Assembly: GCA_033439265.1 (NCBI GenBank)
Contig: JAVTVX010000020.1
Coordinates: forward strand, 5,001 to 69,000
Direction: 5' to 3'
DNA from: Dillenia suffruticosa
Lineage: Eukaryota; Streptophyta; Magnoliopsida; Dilleniales; Dilleniaceae
Length of the DNA: 64,000 nt
In this document: positions 37,201 through 49,400 of the stretch, in pieces
Layout of the letters: every line of letters begins with the position of its first letter
Position numbering within the stretch: position 1 is the first letter of the stretch
Notes under the pieces: model-generated
The model's database searches: none
What the model saw: the letters and a program-made list of their open reading frames with translations, nothing else
Told to the model about the DNA's origin: nothing
Made by a program: the position numbers and the translations under genes

Positions 37201-40200
37201 TGCCACCAAAGAGTAATAAAACCAGGGATGGAACTCGATCTTACACAAACAGAAATTGAACAAAAGCTTAAAGCAACAGGCCTAAGGTTTGCTATTTCCT
37301 TCAAATGCTTATGGTCAGACTTTGGTCCAAAGTTGCAAAGAGTGCAACAAGGTTCAGTTTGAGCCAGTTCCCAGTTATCTTAATGTAGGTGGGTAAACCA
37401 GAAGCACGAGTGAGTTGGAACTGAACCAACCATCCGAAGCTTGTTTGGTTGGTTTTGGTCAGTTCTACAGTTCCAAGGTGCCTCGTTAAAGAGAAATATA
37501 TATATTAAATAAAAAATACACAACCCTTATCTGTGAAAGTCCCCAAAAAGTATATATAGAAACCTATATCGAAAATCTAATTTCAAATAAAAATACTTAA
37601 AATTTCAACCAAAAATATACCCAATTAGATAATAAAAAATGAAATTAGTTATACCACAAAATTATATAAATGGCTCAACCTAAGATGAAGAAAGAGCTTT
37701 TAGGATTTTGTTTTAATTATACCAGCTAAAACAATTTGTTTGGGACAAATAAGACAACAAAAAAAATATATACGCAATATGTCATATCTATCATTATATA
37801 TAAGACATAACAACATTATATATACATATATATATTTATTGTTTGGGTCCAACCTGAGGACCAAAGGCAGCCTGAGAGTCAAACCCAATTCCAATTTTGG
37901 ACCCTGAACCAAACCATGTGAAGACATTCAGAAACCAACCCTATCCAACCCAAATTGATCAGGTTGGTTCAGTTCTTGGGGTAACCATGAACCAAGTTGC
38001 AGGCGTAGTCGCAACTGCATCGGCAGTCCATCAGCCGACCTAAATCTACTTCTTCAGCATCCAAAAAAAAAAAAACACACACACACACACACAAGGTTTA
38101 AAAACTTTATGAGAATGATGAGTCTGTTGATTTAACATCCTTCCATAGGCAAAGGATGACGTATCCCTACTGCCTCCTGATTTAAGGCAAGCAATGATAT
38201 GCTATAAAATATCAAGATGGCAAAAGCCTTCAAGATAATACACATTTCTGAACACCAGATTAAGTTCATGTATGGCAAAAGCCCTACCAAACAGGCACTA
38301 AGCTTCCTCAACTGACCTGGATATCCAAGAATTTTGGTCTGCTCCATGTCGTGCTTAATTTAGTTCCACTAGGTATGATCCTTAGGCACCCCACTTTCAA
38401 TTGATATTAAGATTCTCCTTCATTCCCCTTTTTCTTGGGAGGCGTTTTATCAGAAGAAGAGAACAGTACAGAAAAATAGCATGAATAAAGAAATAGAAAC
38501 CAAGAGGAGGACACTCAAAGAGCATTCAAAAAGCATAGATCAACAAAAAAAGACACTGATAAAAACCACGCACTCAAGGATGAAGATATGATATTGGCTC
38601 GCCTCAATTAAGTTCTGTCTAAGATAAGACTTTCCATCCCATGCTCCAAAATGAACATGGGGGTGTAGCCATCATTTTGGAATTCCCAGATCAAACTTAG
38701 GTGCCTCCCTGATGCTCTTGCACAAAAACCTTTTGCACCAAAGCGATTCACAATCTGGAAACGGCATTGATGACACCAATCATTGTCCCAACACATCAAT
38801 CACAGAGCAGAACAAGCGGCCACTAATTGAGGTGCAGTGATATGCAAAAGCTTGTGTCAGTTAGATTTGGTTCACATCTAAGCTAGCTCAAGGCTAACAA
38901 GACGTCACCTAATCATAAAGATTCACAACCATTAATTCTGGTGCAAATGATGCTAAAGCTTGCATCCTTCAAGTTCAGATTGAGTTGACCTCTACACCAA
39001 CTCAAGCCAACCAAGTTTCCACCTAACTAATATTTAACAAAACAAAAACATGCTCGTTGACAGAAATGCACTCCATACAAATTGGAAATCATGCAATTAA
39101 ACTCATGACAGTATAGCTCTAACCTGCAAAATAGGCTGCAAAAAAGCAGGATCAAAACTATCAGATGATTGCAGAAGCTGCCAAACTCTAAAGACTTGTT
39201 CCCTGAGCTGCAACATGCTTTCCTGCTCATTATCATTCATTAAAAATGGACCACCACCATTGCGAGAAAGTAAAAAAGACCGCAGAAGACTAGGGGCAGA
39301 ATTGAATGTATCAATAACCGTGGACAAAAGAACAGCTTCAGTAACACGAACAGCCTCCTTTATTACTAAACTCCTAAGCTCTTCACTATCTGGCCCCAGT
39401 AAAAGCTTCAGCACAGGTTGTAACGCATCTCCTGCAGAGAAATCCCTGTCTTGTCTCCCCTGGATGAGCAGGTTTTCAAGTCTATTCCACCTGCATCAAA
39501 TGATGATATTATATAGTTAACAGAAAATTAATAGCATTCTGCATGAGAGAGAGAGGACAGCAAGAGATGACATACCTGAACCTTCCGTCCTTAAAAAGCA
39601 ACTCAACGAGAGCATCTCTGAGATATGGATTTGGATCTGTGAGAAGCCTTTTGGCAAAGTATGGGTATGAAGCAGCCAACACTTTAAAATTAGGATCAGC
39701 ATAAAGTGCCAACCCTTCTAGCACAGTAAGCGACCTCAATATCAATGCATAATATGCTGGGACTGCAGGTAATAAGCAAGTCAACTCAGCATTTGTTTAT
39801 TCCTTCCCTAGACAATGCAATAGGATGATAGATACTCTAATTGTTCTACTTTTCCTGTGGATAAGATAAATCCTAAATTAACATGGCTATGTCCTGGAAT
39901 CTATTTGGTATGCAACAAAGTCAGGTTCTCTAGTACAAGTCCAAGACAGGCTTCCCAGGACCCAGAACAAAAACTACTATACAGGTAACTTTAATTGATA
40001 TCAAATAGCAAGGACTCACCATTAAAGGGGTACTGGTATAACACAGCCCCAAGGCCATCAACGATTGTCTTAAAATTAAGTTCGCTCACAGTTGAATTGA
40101 GGGCATCATCAAAAAAATTTCTTAGTGCTGGCACAATCGGAGAGACATCTACTTCAGGTGACAAGAAATCTAGAGCGTAATAATCACGAGCCATGGCTTC

Positions 40201-43082
40201 ATAATCCCGATTAACCATGTGGACAACGTGTCCTATAATTGCAAATCTTGCCTCTTCCGGAGTTTCGCTCATCATGCCAAAGTCAAGAAAGGCAAGCTTC
40301 CCTTCAGGTGTGGCCAAAAGATTACCAGGGTGAGGATCTGCGTGAAAATATCCATACTCAAGCAACTGCCTAAGGCTGCACTGAATACCCATGTTTACCA
40401 GATCCAAGACTTTCAACCCTTGTCTTTCAATGGCCTCTTGCTCGTTCAACTTTACTCCATCAACCCACTCCATTGTTAACACCTTTCCACTGGTATAATC
40501 CCAGAAAATGTCTGGGACAAAGACATCTTCTTTATCTGCATATAACTTTTTAAACCTCCTCGCATTTTGCCCCTCCTGCACAGTCCTGTCAAAATTAACA
40601 TTCAAAAGGAGAAATGTACCCAGAAAACCAAATATGAAGTGCTCTTCAAGTTCATAAGCAACAGAGAACCATTAAAAATTGTCATTGATCCATCAAAGGA
40701 AAAGTAAATGTACACAAATAATAAGGATTGAGCACCTGAACATAGTTGAGCTCTTGAAAAACTCTTCGTGCAAATTCATCAATAAGTGCAACAACATTGC
40801 TGGCGATTATGTCAACATAGTTATTTATGAAGAACCCTAGACCCCGTATCAAATAAAAATCAAGTCCAATAGCTTCTTCAATACCAGGTCTTTGCACTTT
40901 CACGGCAACCATCTTCCCAGAATACTTCAATTGAGCTTTGTATACCTGGCCCAAACTAGCTGCTGCTATTGGAGAAGGAGATATGGATGAAAAAATGGAA
41001 TCAAGTGGTAGTTCCAATTCTCTTTCAATGCATAGAAATGCCTCAGCATTGGGGAATGTAGGCAATGCATCCTGCCCAAGAAAGAGAAAATTGTAACGCT
41101 GAGAATTTTAAAATGCTATGAGAAAAATACATTCCCTCAGGTACTGTCAGAGAAATATAAAATAATAATTATTATTCACTTGGAAAATTGGGAAACAAAA
41201 AATTATAGATGGCAGCAGTCTTCACTAAGAATCCAAAATGATGGTTAACAAAGGTGTATAATTCTTATCACCATGTTATTTAGAGTTGCTAATTCGAGCA
41301 ACTTTAACATGTAACTTTAATTTGCTGGCTGAAATGGAATTGAGATAAATGGATGAAAAGATGCATCAAGGTTCCTATCAGCAGGGTGATAGCTTGTCTT
41401 CTTTTCTTTTCATTGTGGATATCATAATTGAATTGCTCCCAAGGCTAAAGAGAGTGGGATAATATAAGGGTTTGGCACGGCCAGAGGGGGCCAAGGAGAT
41501 TTTAGTGCGTCACACTCACACATGTTGCTCGCAAATGATAGCTTGGTGCATTATGATACACATCACACCTCTTGTTTTCTTTGCACCAGGATTAAATGTT
41601 GAGTAAAAGAAAAGTCAGCTTATTGGATCAGGGTCTTCACCTTTATCTGAGCTTCCAATGGTGCAAACTTTCTCAAAGAGGTCAACAGGCTTAAAAACAT
41701 TTCTAGAAACTTTTTCTCATGCAAAAAGAGCAAACTAATTTTCATTCTGACTAGGAAATGTAGAACATTTGACATTTGATCAAGGGGCTTAAATCATCAA
41801 AAATTGCATCATTTTAAGAATGCCCTGTTGATTATATGTTTAGTGTGGAAAGCAAGATACAACTACAAAATACATCATGTGAATAGTTGCAGTGGATGAA
41901 TGCAAGGTGTCTTTTATGAGCAAGTGTGTTAGTAAACAAAAGTGGATGGCACTGTCCTTGATCATGACTCCACCAAGAAATCTATGCATGATATTAAAAC
42001 CCACACTTTCATGTACCATGGTTTATGGAGAATTTTCAAAGGGCAAACCTTGGGATTGCGGCTTAAAGATTTCACTTTTTGGTTTCCGATGTAGTGATCG
42101 ACATAGCAAGACATAAGGAGGGTGCTTACTTCATCCCTAGAAATCAAAACTCACGACCACAAACAAAAGTGGTATAATATAATAGGGCATAGTATAGTAT
42201 AAGAGTGTAGAGCAACAATCCAAGGACCACAACCAGTCTGATGGATTGGTTAGGCCAGGCTAATCAGTTGGTGGAATGGCATATGCAGTAATTGTAGCTT
42301 AATGGAAGAGAAGATATCAAGGCCAAGGACGAAAGGGAATGAAAGGAGGAGAGGAAGATATGAACCTGAAGCTGAGAGAGCTCCTCCAGATACTCAGGCG
42401 GGCAGATGTCGGGCCTGGTGGACAAACCCTGACCTATTTTGACAAAAGTAGGCCCTAATCTCGTGAAATTGTTCCTCAATTCGGCTGCCCTCATTCTTTT
42501 ATTCTGATCAAGCACTCCATTCCTTTGGTCCAGCAGCAGTTTAAAGGCAAAAGTACTGAGCCCGGCAAAAATCTCAATGGCTCTCCACAAAACCTAAATA
42601 AATAAACAAACCAATCAGTCAACACGACCAAAAACGGAAAGACAAATGGCCCCTCCTCACCCCCTTCCCCTCAATGAGGTGAATAGTCGAGGATTTCGAT
42701 GATGTGATGTGTTGTGAAGGTCAGGAAAAAAGTGAAGAAACGCAATTACCTTTAAGGGACGAGAGCCGTACTTGAGGGCAAGAAGTTGGGGGCTGTAAAT
42801 TGATGCATTAGCAGCGCGGGCCACGGCCCTTGCCTCAGCTTGCATATTGTTAGTTCTGTCCCTTCCCAAAACGGCTGCTGCTTCTGCTGCAGCTATGCCA
42901 CCGCCATCCCCGGTTGCGTCAAGAACTGCTGCTGGCAGAGACCGAGTACTCGATTCCACTTCCACCAGTGCTGCTCGCAGAGTTACCCTCGCTCTCGTTC
43001 TCCTTGGTTTACAATAATTTTTTAAATTCGTCGACGAGGGATTACCCAGCGTCGACGATAGCGAGACGGGGCTCGTGGCCAT
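34294..43082 (-). CDS. ABC1K3: Chloroplast ABC1/UbiB-family atypical kinase (ABC1K3-like)
   Basis: Seven exons in coding order: 43082-42750, 42593-42366, 41071-40736, 40575-40020, 39762-39576, 39490-39124 and 34422-34294. The spliced length is 2136 bases, giving 711 aa. Every junction is GT..AG and in frame. The N-terminus is Ser/Thr/Arg-rich, fitting a plastid transit peptide. ABC1 hallmarks follow: KIGQ (KxGQ) at 163-166, Ala-rich loop AAAS at 223-226, VAVK with Lys245, HADPHPGN at 377-384 and metal-binding DFG at 397-399. The family lacks canonical protein-kinase loops and is tied to prenylquinone metabolism. ABC1K3 is known from plastoglobules, where it affects tocopherol/plastoquinone metabolism. 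Assignment to ABC1K3 rests on recalled full-length similarity (FWDYTSGKVLTMEWVDGVKL, RRFKKLYADKEDV). The 43082 ATG is the first in frame. The last intron (4.7 kb) isolates the final 43 codons. Confidence 0.93.
35345..36260 (-). pseudogene. Unidentified coding-like patches in the last ABC1K intron
   Basis: On the minus strand, the same orientation as the host gene, several stretches read like eroded protein. VPNSLIPFDHDHTVTVSFIR and RDGCYTYDECKAV occur at about 36250-36070. MGLSELVKLFADADDHWYKR occurs near 35580-35525. After a frame change, ENMLLEELQAQNEEVQPHHY and VVFSDPVEIANEIDDDSAHM occur near 35490-35355, ending in a stop. Stops and frame changes separate them. I do not recognise the family. 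They may be a captured host-gene fragment, an old element, or an alternative exon. Confidence 0.3.
36906..36938. repeat. (CCCCCA)n tract, G-quadruplex-capable on the transcribed message strand
   Basis: Five runs of five C separated by single A (36910-36938), preceded by CCC. On the minus strand, which is the sense strand of the ABC1K gene, this is TGGGGG repeated. It lies in the last intron. Confidence 0.9.
38072..38093. repeat. A-run followed by (CA)n microsatellite
   Basis: About 12 A then CACACACACACACACACA in the last ABC1K intron. A length-variable simple repeat. Confidence 0.8.
41340..41610 (+). mobile_element. LINE reverse-transcriptase remnant in ABC1K intron 2
   Basis: On the plus strand, antisense to the gene, the translation QQGDSLSSFLFIVDIIIELL resembles the RQGDPLSPFLFxLVxExLS block of LINE reverse transcriptase. 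A LLANDSLV-like stretch after a frame change would correspond to the FADD active-site region. Stops are present. Boundaries are approximate. Confidence 0.5.
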
Positions 43083-46000
43083 GGTTCCCAATCCAACAGA
43101 ACGATGACAAGTAGAGTGGGTAGCGGACACGGACGGTACAAGAGTCCGAGGCAGGCAGTGGCACCGCCAGCTAACCCCTTAGCAGCTGGCCTTGCGGGTC
43201 CTAGTTCTTCACTTTTCACCTACATTCGCATTTGCAATTCGCATTTGCAACTAACTTTATTCACATTCTTCCTTTTGGTCGTTCGCACCGCCTTCAATGA
43301 CGGAGAAAATATCAACCGCTTGTTTGGGTGTCCATACATGTGACGTGTTTTCTGGCCTATTTAAAAGAAAAAACACCAATAATAATAGTTGAACCGTCTC
43401 TTACATCTAAAAGTAAAATCCCAATAATGCCAATGAGCTTTAATTTAATTTAATTCATACTGTCCTGACTTCCCAAAGTAAAAAAATAAAAAAATAAAAA
43501 ACGCCAATAATAATAGCTTCACTTTCGGTTAGTGACATCGAGCCTATTTGTTTTTTCTTCCCCCAAAAACTTTTATTTCTAATTTACATTAAGTAAAAAA
43601 ATAAGATTTTTAAATTTTAAATAATAAGTTATTAATAACTTTATTAAAAAATCTTTTCAAATTATTTGACAAAACAACTTATATAAACTTTAACATTTAA
43701 TGAAATTACAATAAAAAATTATCATTTAAGTTTTATTAAATAATTCATAAAATCAATAATTTTAATTGTTTGGCGAAACAAGTTATGTAAGCTTTAATAT
43801 TTAATAAAATAACAATAAAGGGTAACTATTATTAAAATTTTATTAAGTAATTTTAAAAATAGATAATTTTATAAACAATTTAAAAAATATTCATAAATTC
43901 ATAAATATTGTAAATATTTTAAGATTCATACATTTTAAGGGAATTTCATAAATAGTTAAAATAAAACTTTTTTTGGTTTAATTAAATATTTATAAATATT
44001 TAAATTTTTAATTTTTTGGGTTTTCATGACAAAATTGTAATGGTTGAAATAGTTAGTTATTATTAGTCCAAACATTTTCAATAAAGAATTAGAAACAAAA
44101 TCTCAAATTTCTCTTTTTCTTCTTTATTTAAATGTAACAACAAATTGATTTTTAATTTTAAATTTTGAAATCAACCGTTTGAAAGATTAATATAGAAATA
44201 AAGAAAAATTTAAAATTTAAAAACAAAAATAAAGAAAACAATATTAAGAAATAAACAATAAAGAAAAAAGAGAGAAGCGAAAATAAATTACAGCTAGAAA
44301 TTTAAAATAATAATAATAATTAAATAATAAGTTAACTGTTTTAAATTTTTCTATATCACTCATTTCTATTTAAATTGTATCCAGATTTTCATAAATTTCC
44401 TACATTTAAAGTTTCACTCTTTTTAATCAGTACGTATTTGAATTTTCATTGTATATATTCAGATCACTTTAAAATATATTTTCTCATCTTATTTACAATT
44501 GAATTCACTCCCAAATTAATATGTATATCTTTATATTTAATCCTATATTTTATAATTTTATCTCACTTCCATCTGATTTCAATTCTGGCGATTTTATACT
44601 TTTATTATTATTTAATGGTTCATCACTCAGTATTATACAATAATGAAAGTTTTATTACAGATGTAGTGACATCATGTGATCAAAAAATTTTCAAATACAT
44701 TTCTTCATTTTATCCGACCCGTTTAGATTTTATGATTTATATTCTCATATATATTATTATCGTTTTGAATGATAGATTCAAAATATTTAAAACGTTTAAT
44801 TTTTTATATGTTTTGTTTTTTAATTTAATCGTTTATTTATCATTATGATAATTGTTATCAAATATAAATCACATATACTCAATTTTTGATAGATTCAATC
44901 AAAATTCTCTGAATTTTAGTTTGTCTATCGATAACTCTAATTTAACACTTATACTTTCTCTAATTTTATCTATTAGTATTATATCATTCGCAAAAAATAT
45001 AGTTCATGATATTTTATATTGAACACTGTTTGTTATTTTTTTCATCACTATTATAAAAAAGAGGAGATTCAATATCGAATTTTAGTGAAATCTAATATTA
45101 ATCAGAAAACTATTACTTAAAACTCATCAAAATTTTAAATTGGTAATAATTATCTTATATATATTTTTAATAAAATTAATATATTTTAACGAAATCTTTT
45201 TTTCATCCATACTCACCTTGTGTTCATAACCTTCATTTTTCCCAAATTGAGTTGAAGTGTGAGGATTGAAGGGGCCTTTCTTGAAATGAGAATAGATAAA
45301 CAAAATTGCAAACCAATGTGTGAGAGCTCCCCTAAGAGAATAATTTAATTTTCCAATTTCAAGATAAAACTTGGACTCCTTAGAAAAATAGGGGAATGCA
45401 TCGACTTTCATCACTTTAACCAAAAAAAAAAATGTATTCTCATGTAAAATATATGTGATTTGAAGTTGTGATTTTTTCATTTTGATTTTAATTTTTGAAC
45501 ACCGCCAAATATTTGTAGGCATGCATAAGCTTTCATCACTGCCAAAAAAAAAAAAAACACTGTGTTCTCATGTGAAGTAAAACTAAGGGTTTGACCGGCA
45601 ACGCTTTTATCTTTTATTTCTCTCTCATTTTGTTATTATTTTGATTCTAATATTTTTTCTTTTATTAATTTTTTTATATTTGAAACTTTTCAAAATTTTA
45701 TAATTGTTAAAATGACATGAATAATTTAGCGAAAGCATAAATCGACAAAATTCACAAATGGATGGACGTGTTTTCAAATATTTGACAATGTAAAAAACTC
45801 AAGGAAATGAGAAAAATAATTCTTTAAAAATCGACAAATGAAATATAAATATAAATTGAAGCGAGGGCGCTTTACTTTGAGGGACAGGGAGAGGGTTGAC
45901 CGAATGACACTAGTGTAAAACTAACAGAATGCTTGCCAAATACTCCTTGCGGGCAAAAGTATGTTTGACATTTCATAACGGATCTTGATAAACCAACGAC

Positions 46001-46413
46001 GGAATGAGAGAGGGAGGAGGGGTTGGGGGGGGGGGGGAAGATCGATGCAAAACAAAACAGGGGATATATTTGATTACTTTGGGAGTTGCTACGATACAAA
46101 CACAAAGGGAAGGAGAGGAGAGAGCGCACAAGCAGCTCCCCTTCGTTCTCCCCATCATCCCCTTCCTCTCTGGGACTCTAGATCTTTCAACTCCTAGGAA
46201 CGGAATCCAACCCTCGACTCCGCCCGACAAAAGTCGAAAGAAAAGAATCTCGAAGAAACCTAAATAAAAAGCCCGGCCCCCTCTCTCTTTCTCTTTGTCT
46301 TTCTCTCTCCCGTCTGTCGTCTCCCTTCTTAGCCCCAGATTTGCTCTCGAGAATTTAGCGGTGTTGTGGATCAGCCAGTCCGTCGACATCAGCAAAATCC
46401 GAATCCGAAGCAA
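43083..46413. promoter_or_regulatory. Divergent intergenic region between ABC1K and URGT genes
   Basis: 3.3 kb between two head-to-head start codons, so both promoters must lie here. The outer parts are GC-richer and CT/GA-rich, as expected for leaders (43083-43330 and 45870-46413). They include a G13 run at 46025-46037 and pyrimidine-rich sequence at 46283-46330. The middle (43560-45850) is extremely AT-rich, with no recognised element. Open frames such as 44375-44848 are compositionally biased and not credible genes. Confidence 0.5.
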
Positions 46414-49400
46414 ATGGAGGCCGAGAAGAAGGCGTCTGCCGTATCAGATGTCGGCGCCTGGGCGATGAACGTTGTGAGCTCTGTTGGTATTATCATGGCT
46501 AACAAGCAGCTCATGTCCCCAAATGGTTATGCTTTCAGCTTCGGTCTGTCCGTCCCTCTCTCCTCGCTCTCCCTCCCCCCCCCCCCCCCCCCGGGGATCT
46601 ATGCGTTTCAATTTCTGACATGGTCAAATTAAGTTTTCTTTTTAAAATCTTATCGTGGACTCGCTCTACTATGTCGTCAGTAGGACATTTCTTGAGATGT
46701 CAAAACCCCAGCCTTGTATCTGTGATTTTTTATTTTTTTCTTAGCCCTATCTTGTTATGGTTCCAGTCATGAAATGCTTAACTGATCTCTTGCCCTTGAG
46801 CTTTGATGCATCCGCCACTATTGTTACCGCTTCCCTCTCTTCGTATGCATGTCTTTTGGAGTCGATTCCTTTATTTGTTTCGCGGATCCGTCACTCCCAC
46901 ATTTTTTGGCCCATCCTGAAGCCATATGGGACTGTCGGCAAGTCAGTGTATGTGCATGTGATTGTGAACCTATCAAAATCACTGAAATTGATCTATACTC
47001 CATTATCTTTGCAACGTTAGATTAACACAAGGTTAATGAGGCCATGGGAAGAAAGCAAGCATATTCATGTCCACATTTCTTTCATTGCAGTATATGAAAA
47101 ATCAAGCTGGTGCACTATGCCTTTGTTGTGAATCCAGATTCCTTAAATTTTTCTCCTAGTCTCTGCCGATTGGAACACAATTGCTTGGCGGGGTAAAATT
47201 CTGTCAAAACGCAGGAATGCGCTTAAGATTCTAATTTTCATCAAGTTGCCGGAAAGAATAACAAATCTTTTGCATGTTTAGTGAAGTTTTGGAGTTTGAT
47301 TCAACTAGTTAAAGGTCTCTTGAGGGTGCTAATTGACATATGAGATCGGATCCTGGCTTAAAAGATTTGGGCTTCACAGATAGGGAAAGAGTTGCCCCTG
47401 CTAAATCAATTACCTTGGACCAAAAAGGTAAGGTTTTAGGATTCAAATTATCAGAGGTTATGATTTTAGGTGCATAACTCAACTCAACTAAAATTTAAGC
47501 CTTAAATTAGCTGGGTCAACTACATTGAATCTGTTTTTATGGCCATTGTAGGAGTTAAATTATGAAATATATGGCCTTGTATCACAACTTCCTCCAAAGT
47601 TTACTTATCTTGGTGTTACACTTATCTTTCTTCTAATCCGTTTTCCCTAATATTGCCATCTTTTTCAATGATAGCCTCTAGATGTTGAAATTATTCTTCT
47701 TAGTTCTTAGATACATCCTAACAGGTAATTCTATGCTAACTTCCACTCCATAGATTTGTTTCAGTTCTTCTACTATCGACGTCATTAACTTTACACACCT
47801 CCATTGGATTGTTGTTTGGAATACTATTTAAAAAGAATAGGTGAGAGTAAGCCTCATTCCCCCTCCCGCCCCACAAATTGTAGATGTTGATGCCTATATG
47901 TTCTCCTTCTAGTACAATCATTTGTGTATCATGGGTGCACCAGGTAGCAAATATATCTTTGGTTGATCAGGGAGGCCTTAGTGGGGTTTTGCCTTTTTCG
48001 CAAGTTTGAAAGGTTAGTGTAGCAGGTGGCATTGCACATTCGGAATTAGAGATTTTTTATGACTTCTTTTGTTGTTTATTTTTGGTGTGCAATTAAGCCA
48101 AGATTTATAGTATAAAGTGGTTTTGGGAGGTAGAGGCAATATGGTTTTCAGTCTTGGCTTTAATTGTTGGGCTTGGTGGACAACGTGGTTGAAGGCAAGG
48201 GGTCGGTGTTACGGAAGAATATTTGCAAGGTTTTAGCTCCCTTGTTGGGGGGGGGGTTTCACTTTGTGCTTCCACAATCCCAAGTGCAACTGTGTTCAAG
48301 ACTCTCTCAACGTAAAGTTTCTGGCAAACCTCTAAAATAGTACAACTTGTGGAATATTGACACTGCCCGAGCCTCCCAAAAGTGTCTCAGGTGTTACTTA
48401 AGGAAGTAAACAACACATGTTTTTGATTGAAAAAATTCATACACAAATCCAAATCCCTCATTCTATATGATCTGCTCACTTTATAATTCTTTACGACAAA
48501 GGGAGAGAAATAGCTGGCCTTTCACAAGTTTGGATGATTGGAATACTGCTAGTACCACTTGAATAACTTTGATTGTTATGGATGGCATAGTATGATATTG
48601 ATTTTATTTTTCTTTGGTGGGTTCCTTCTTCTGACCCATTTCTGAGATGTTTAATCTCTATAAAAATCTATTTATCATTAAATTCACCGTAATTGGTTTT
48701 CACTGTTTGGTTAGGATTGGAGCAAGTTGCTTACCATTCATGTGCTATGATGATGGAGATCTTGTTTTTGGATGTTGAATTTAACAATGATATGCATAAT
48801 CTTTTTCCAGCAACAACTTTGACTGGTTTCCACTTTGCTGTAACTGCACTGGTCGGTCTAGTTTCAAATGCTACTGGATATTCAGCGTCAAGGCATGTAC
48901 CTCTGTGGGAGCTTCTCTGGTTTTCAATTGTTGCTAATATGTCTATCACAGGAATGAACTTTAGTCTCATGCTAAACTCAGTTGGGTTCTACCAGGTATG
49001 CATTGAATAACAGAACCTTGTTAAGTGCCTTTATTTATAAGTTGTGGGGTTTTTCCTTGATGAACTTATGGTTTGTAACTGTTTATTGCTAGATGATAGA
49101 AATTGGCTGATTTCATTGTGTTGCAGCATATGTCAACCTATTTTGTGCCCTTTTTTGGTATTTGTATATGTAGGTGGTTTTGTGTTATGTCTTGAGCTTT
49201 GATGCTTGATCTTTTATTAAGTTCATTGCTCAACCTAAAATTGTGTTAATTGTGGCTGCAAAAGGTTTCCTCAGTGGAATGAAATCCAAAATAGATTGCA
49301 TAAGGATGGAAAAACACTTTAGAAAGATATCTCGGTTGCAATTCAGGTGGGTTAGGCTGGTTGAGCAGTGACCTGGGCTCTACTCAAATCGGAGAACCCC

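Noticed and set aside
43083-43130. Longer N-terminus for the ABC1K protein
   Set aside because: The upstream in-frame codon is GTG, not ATG; the 43082 ATG gives the expected 711-aa length.
44375-44848. 157-aa open frame in the ABC1K-URGT interval
   Set aside because: Composition is that of AT-rich non-coding DNA (Ile/Leu/Phe/Tyr dominated) with no homology recognised.
46366-46413. Longer N-terminus for the nucleotide-sugar transporter
   Set aside because: The frame is open upstream but starts at GTG; the first ATG is 46414 and gives the family's usual start.
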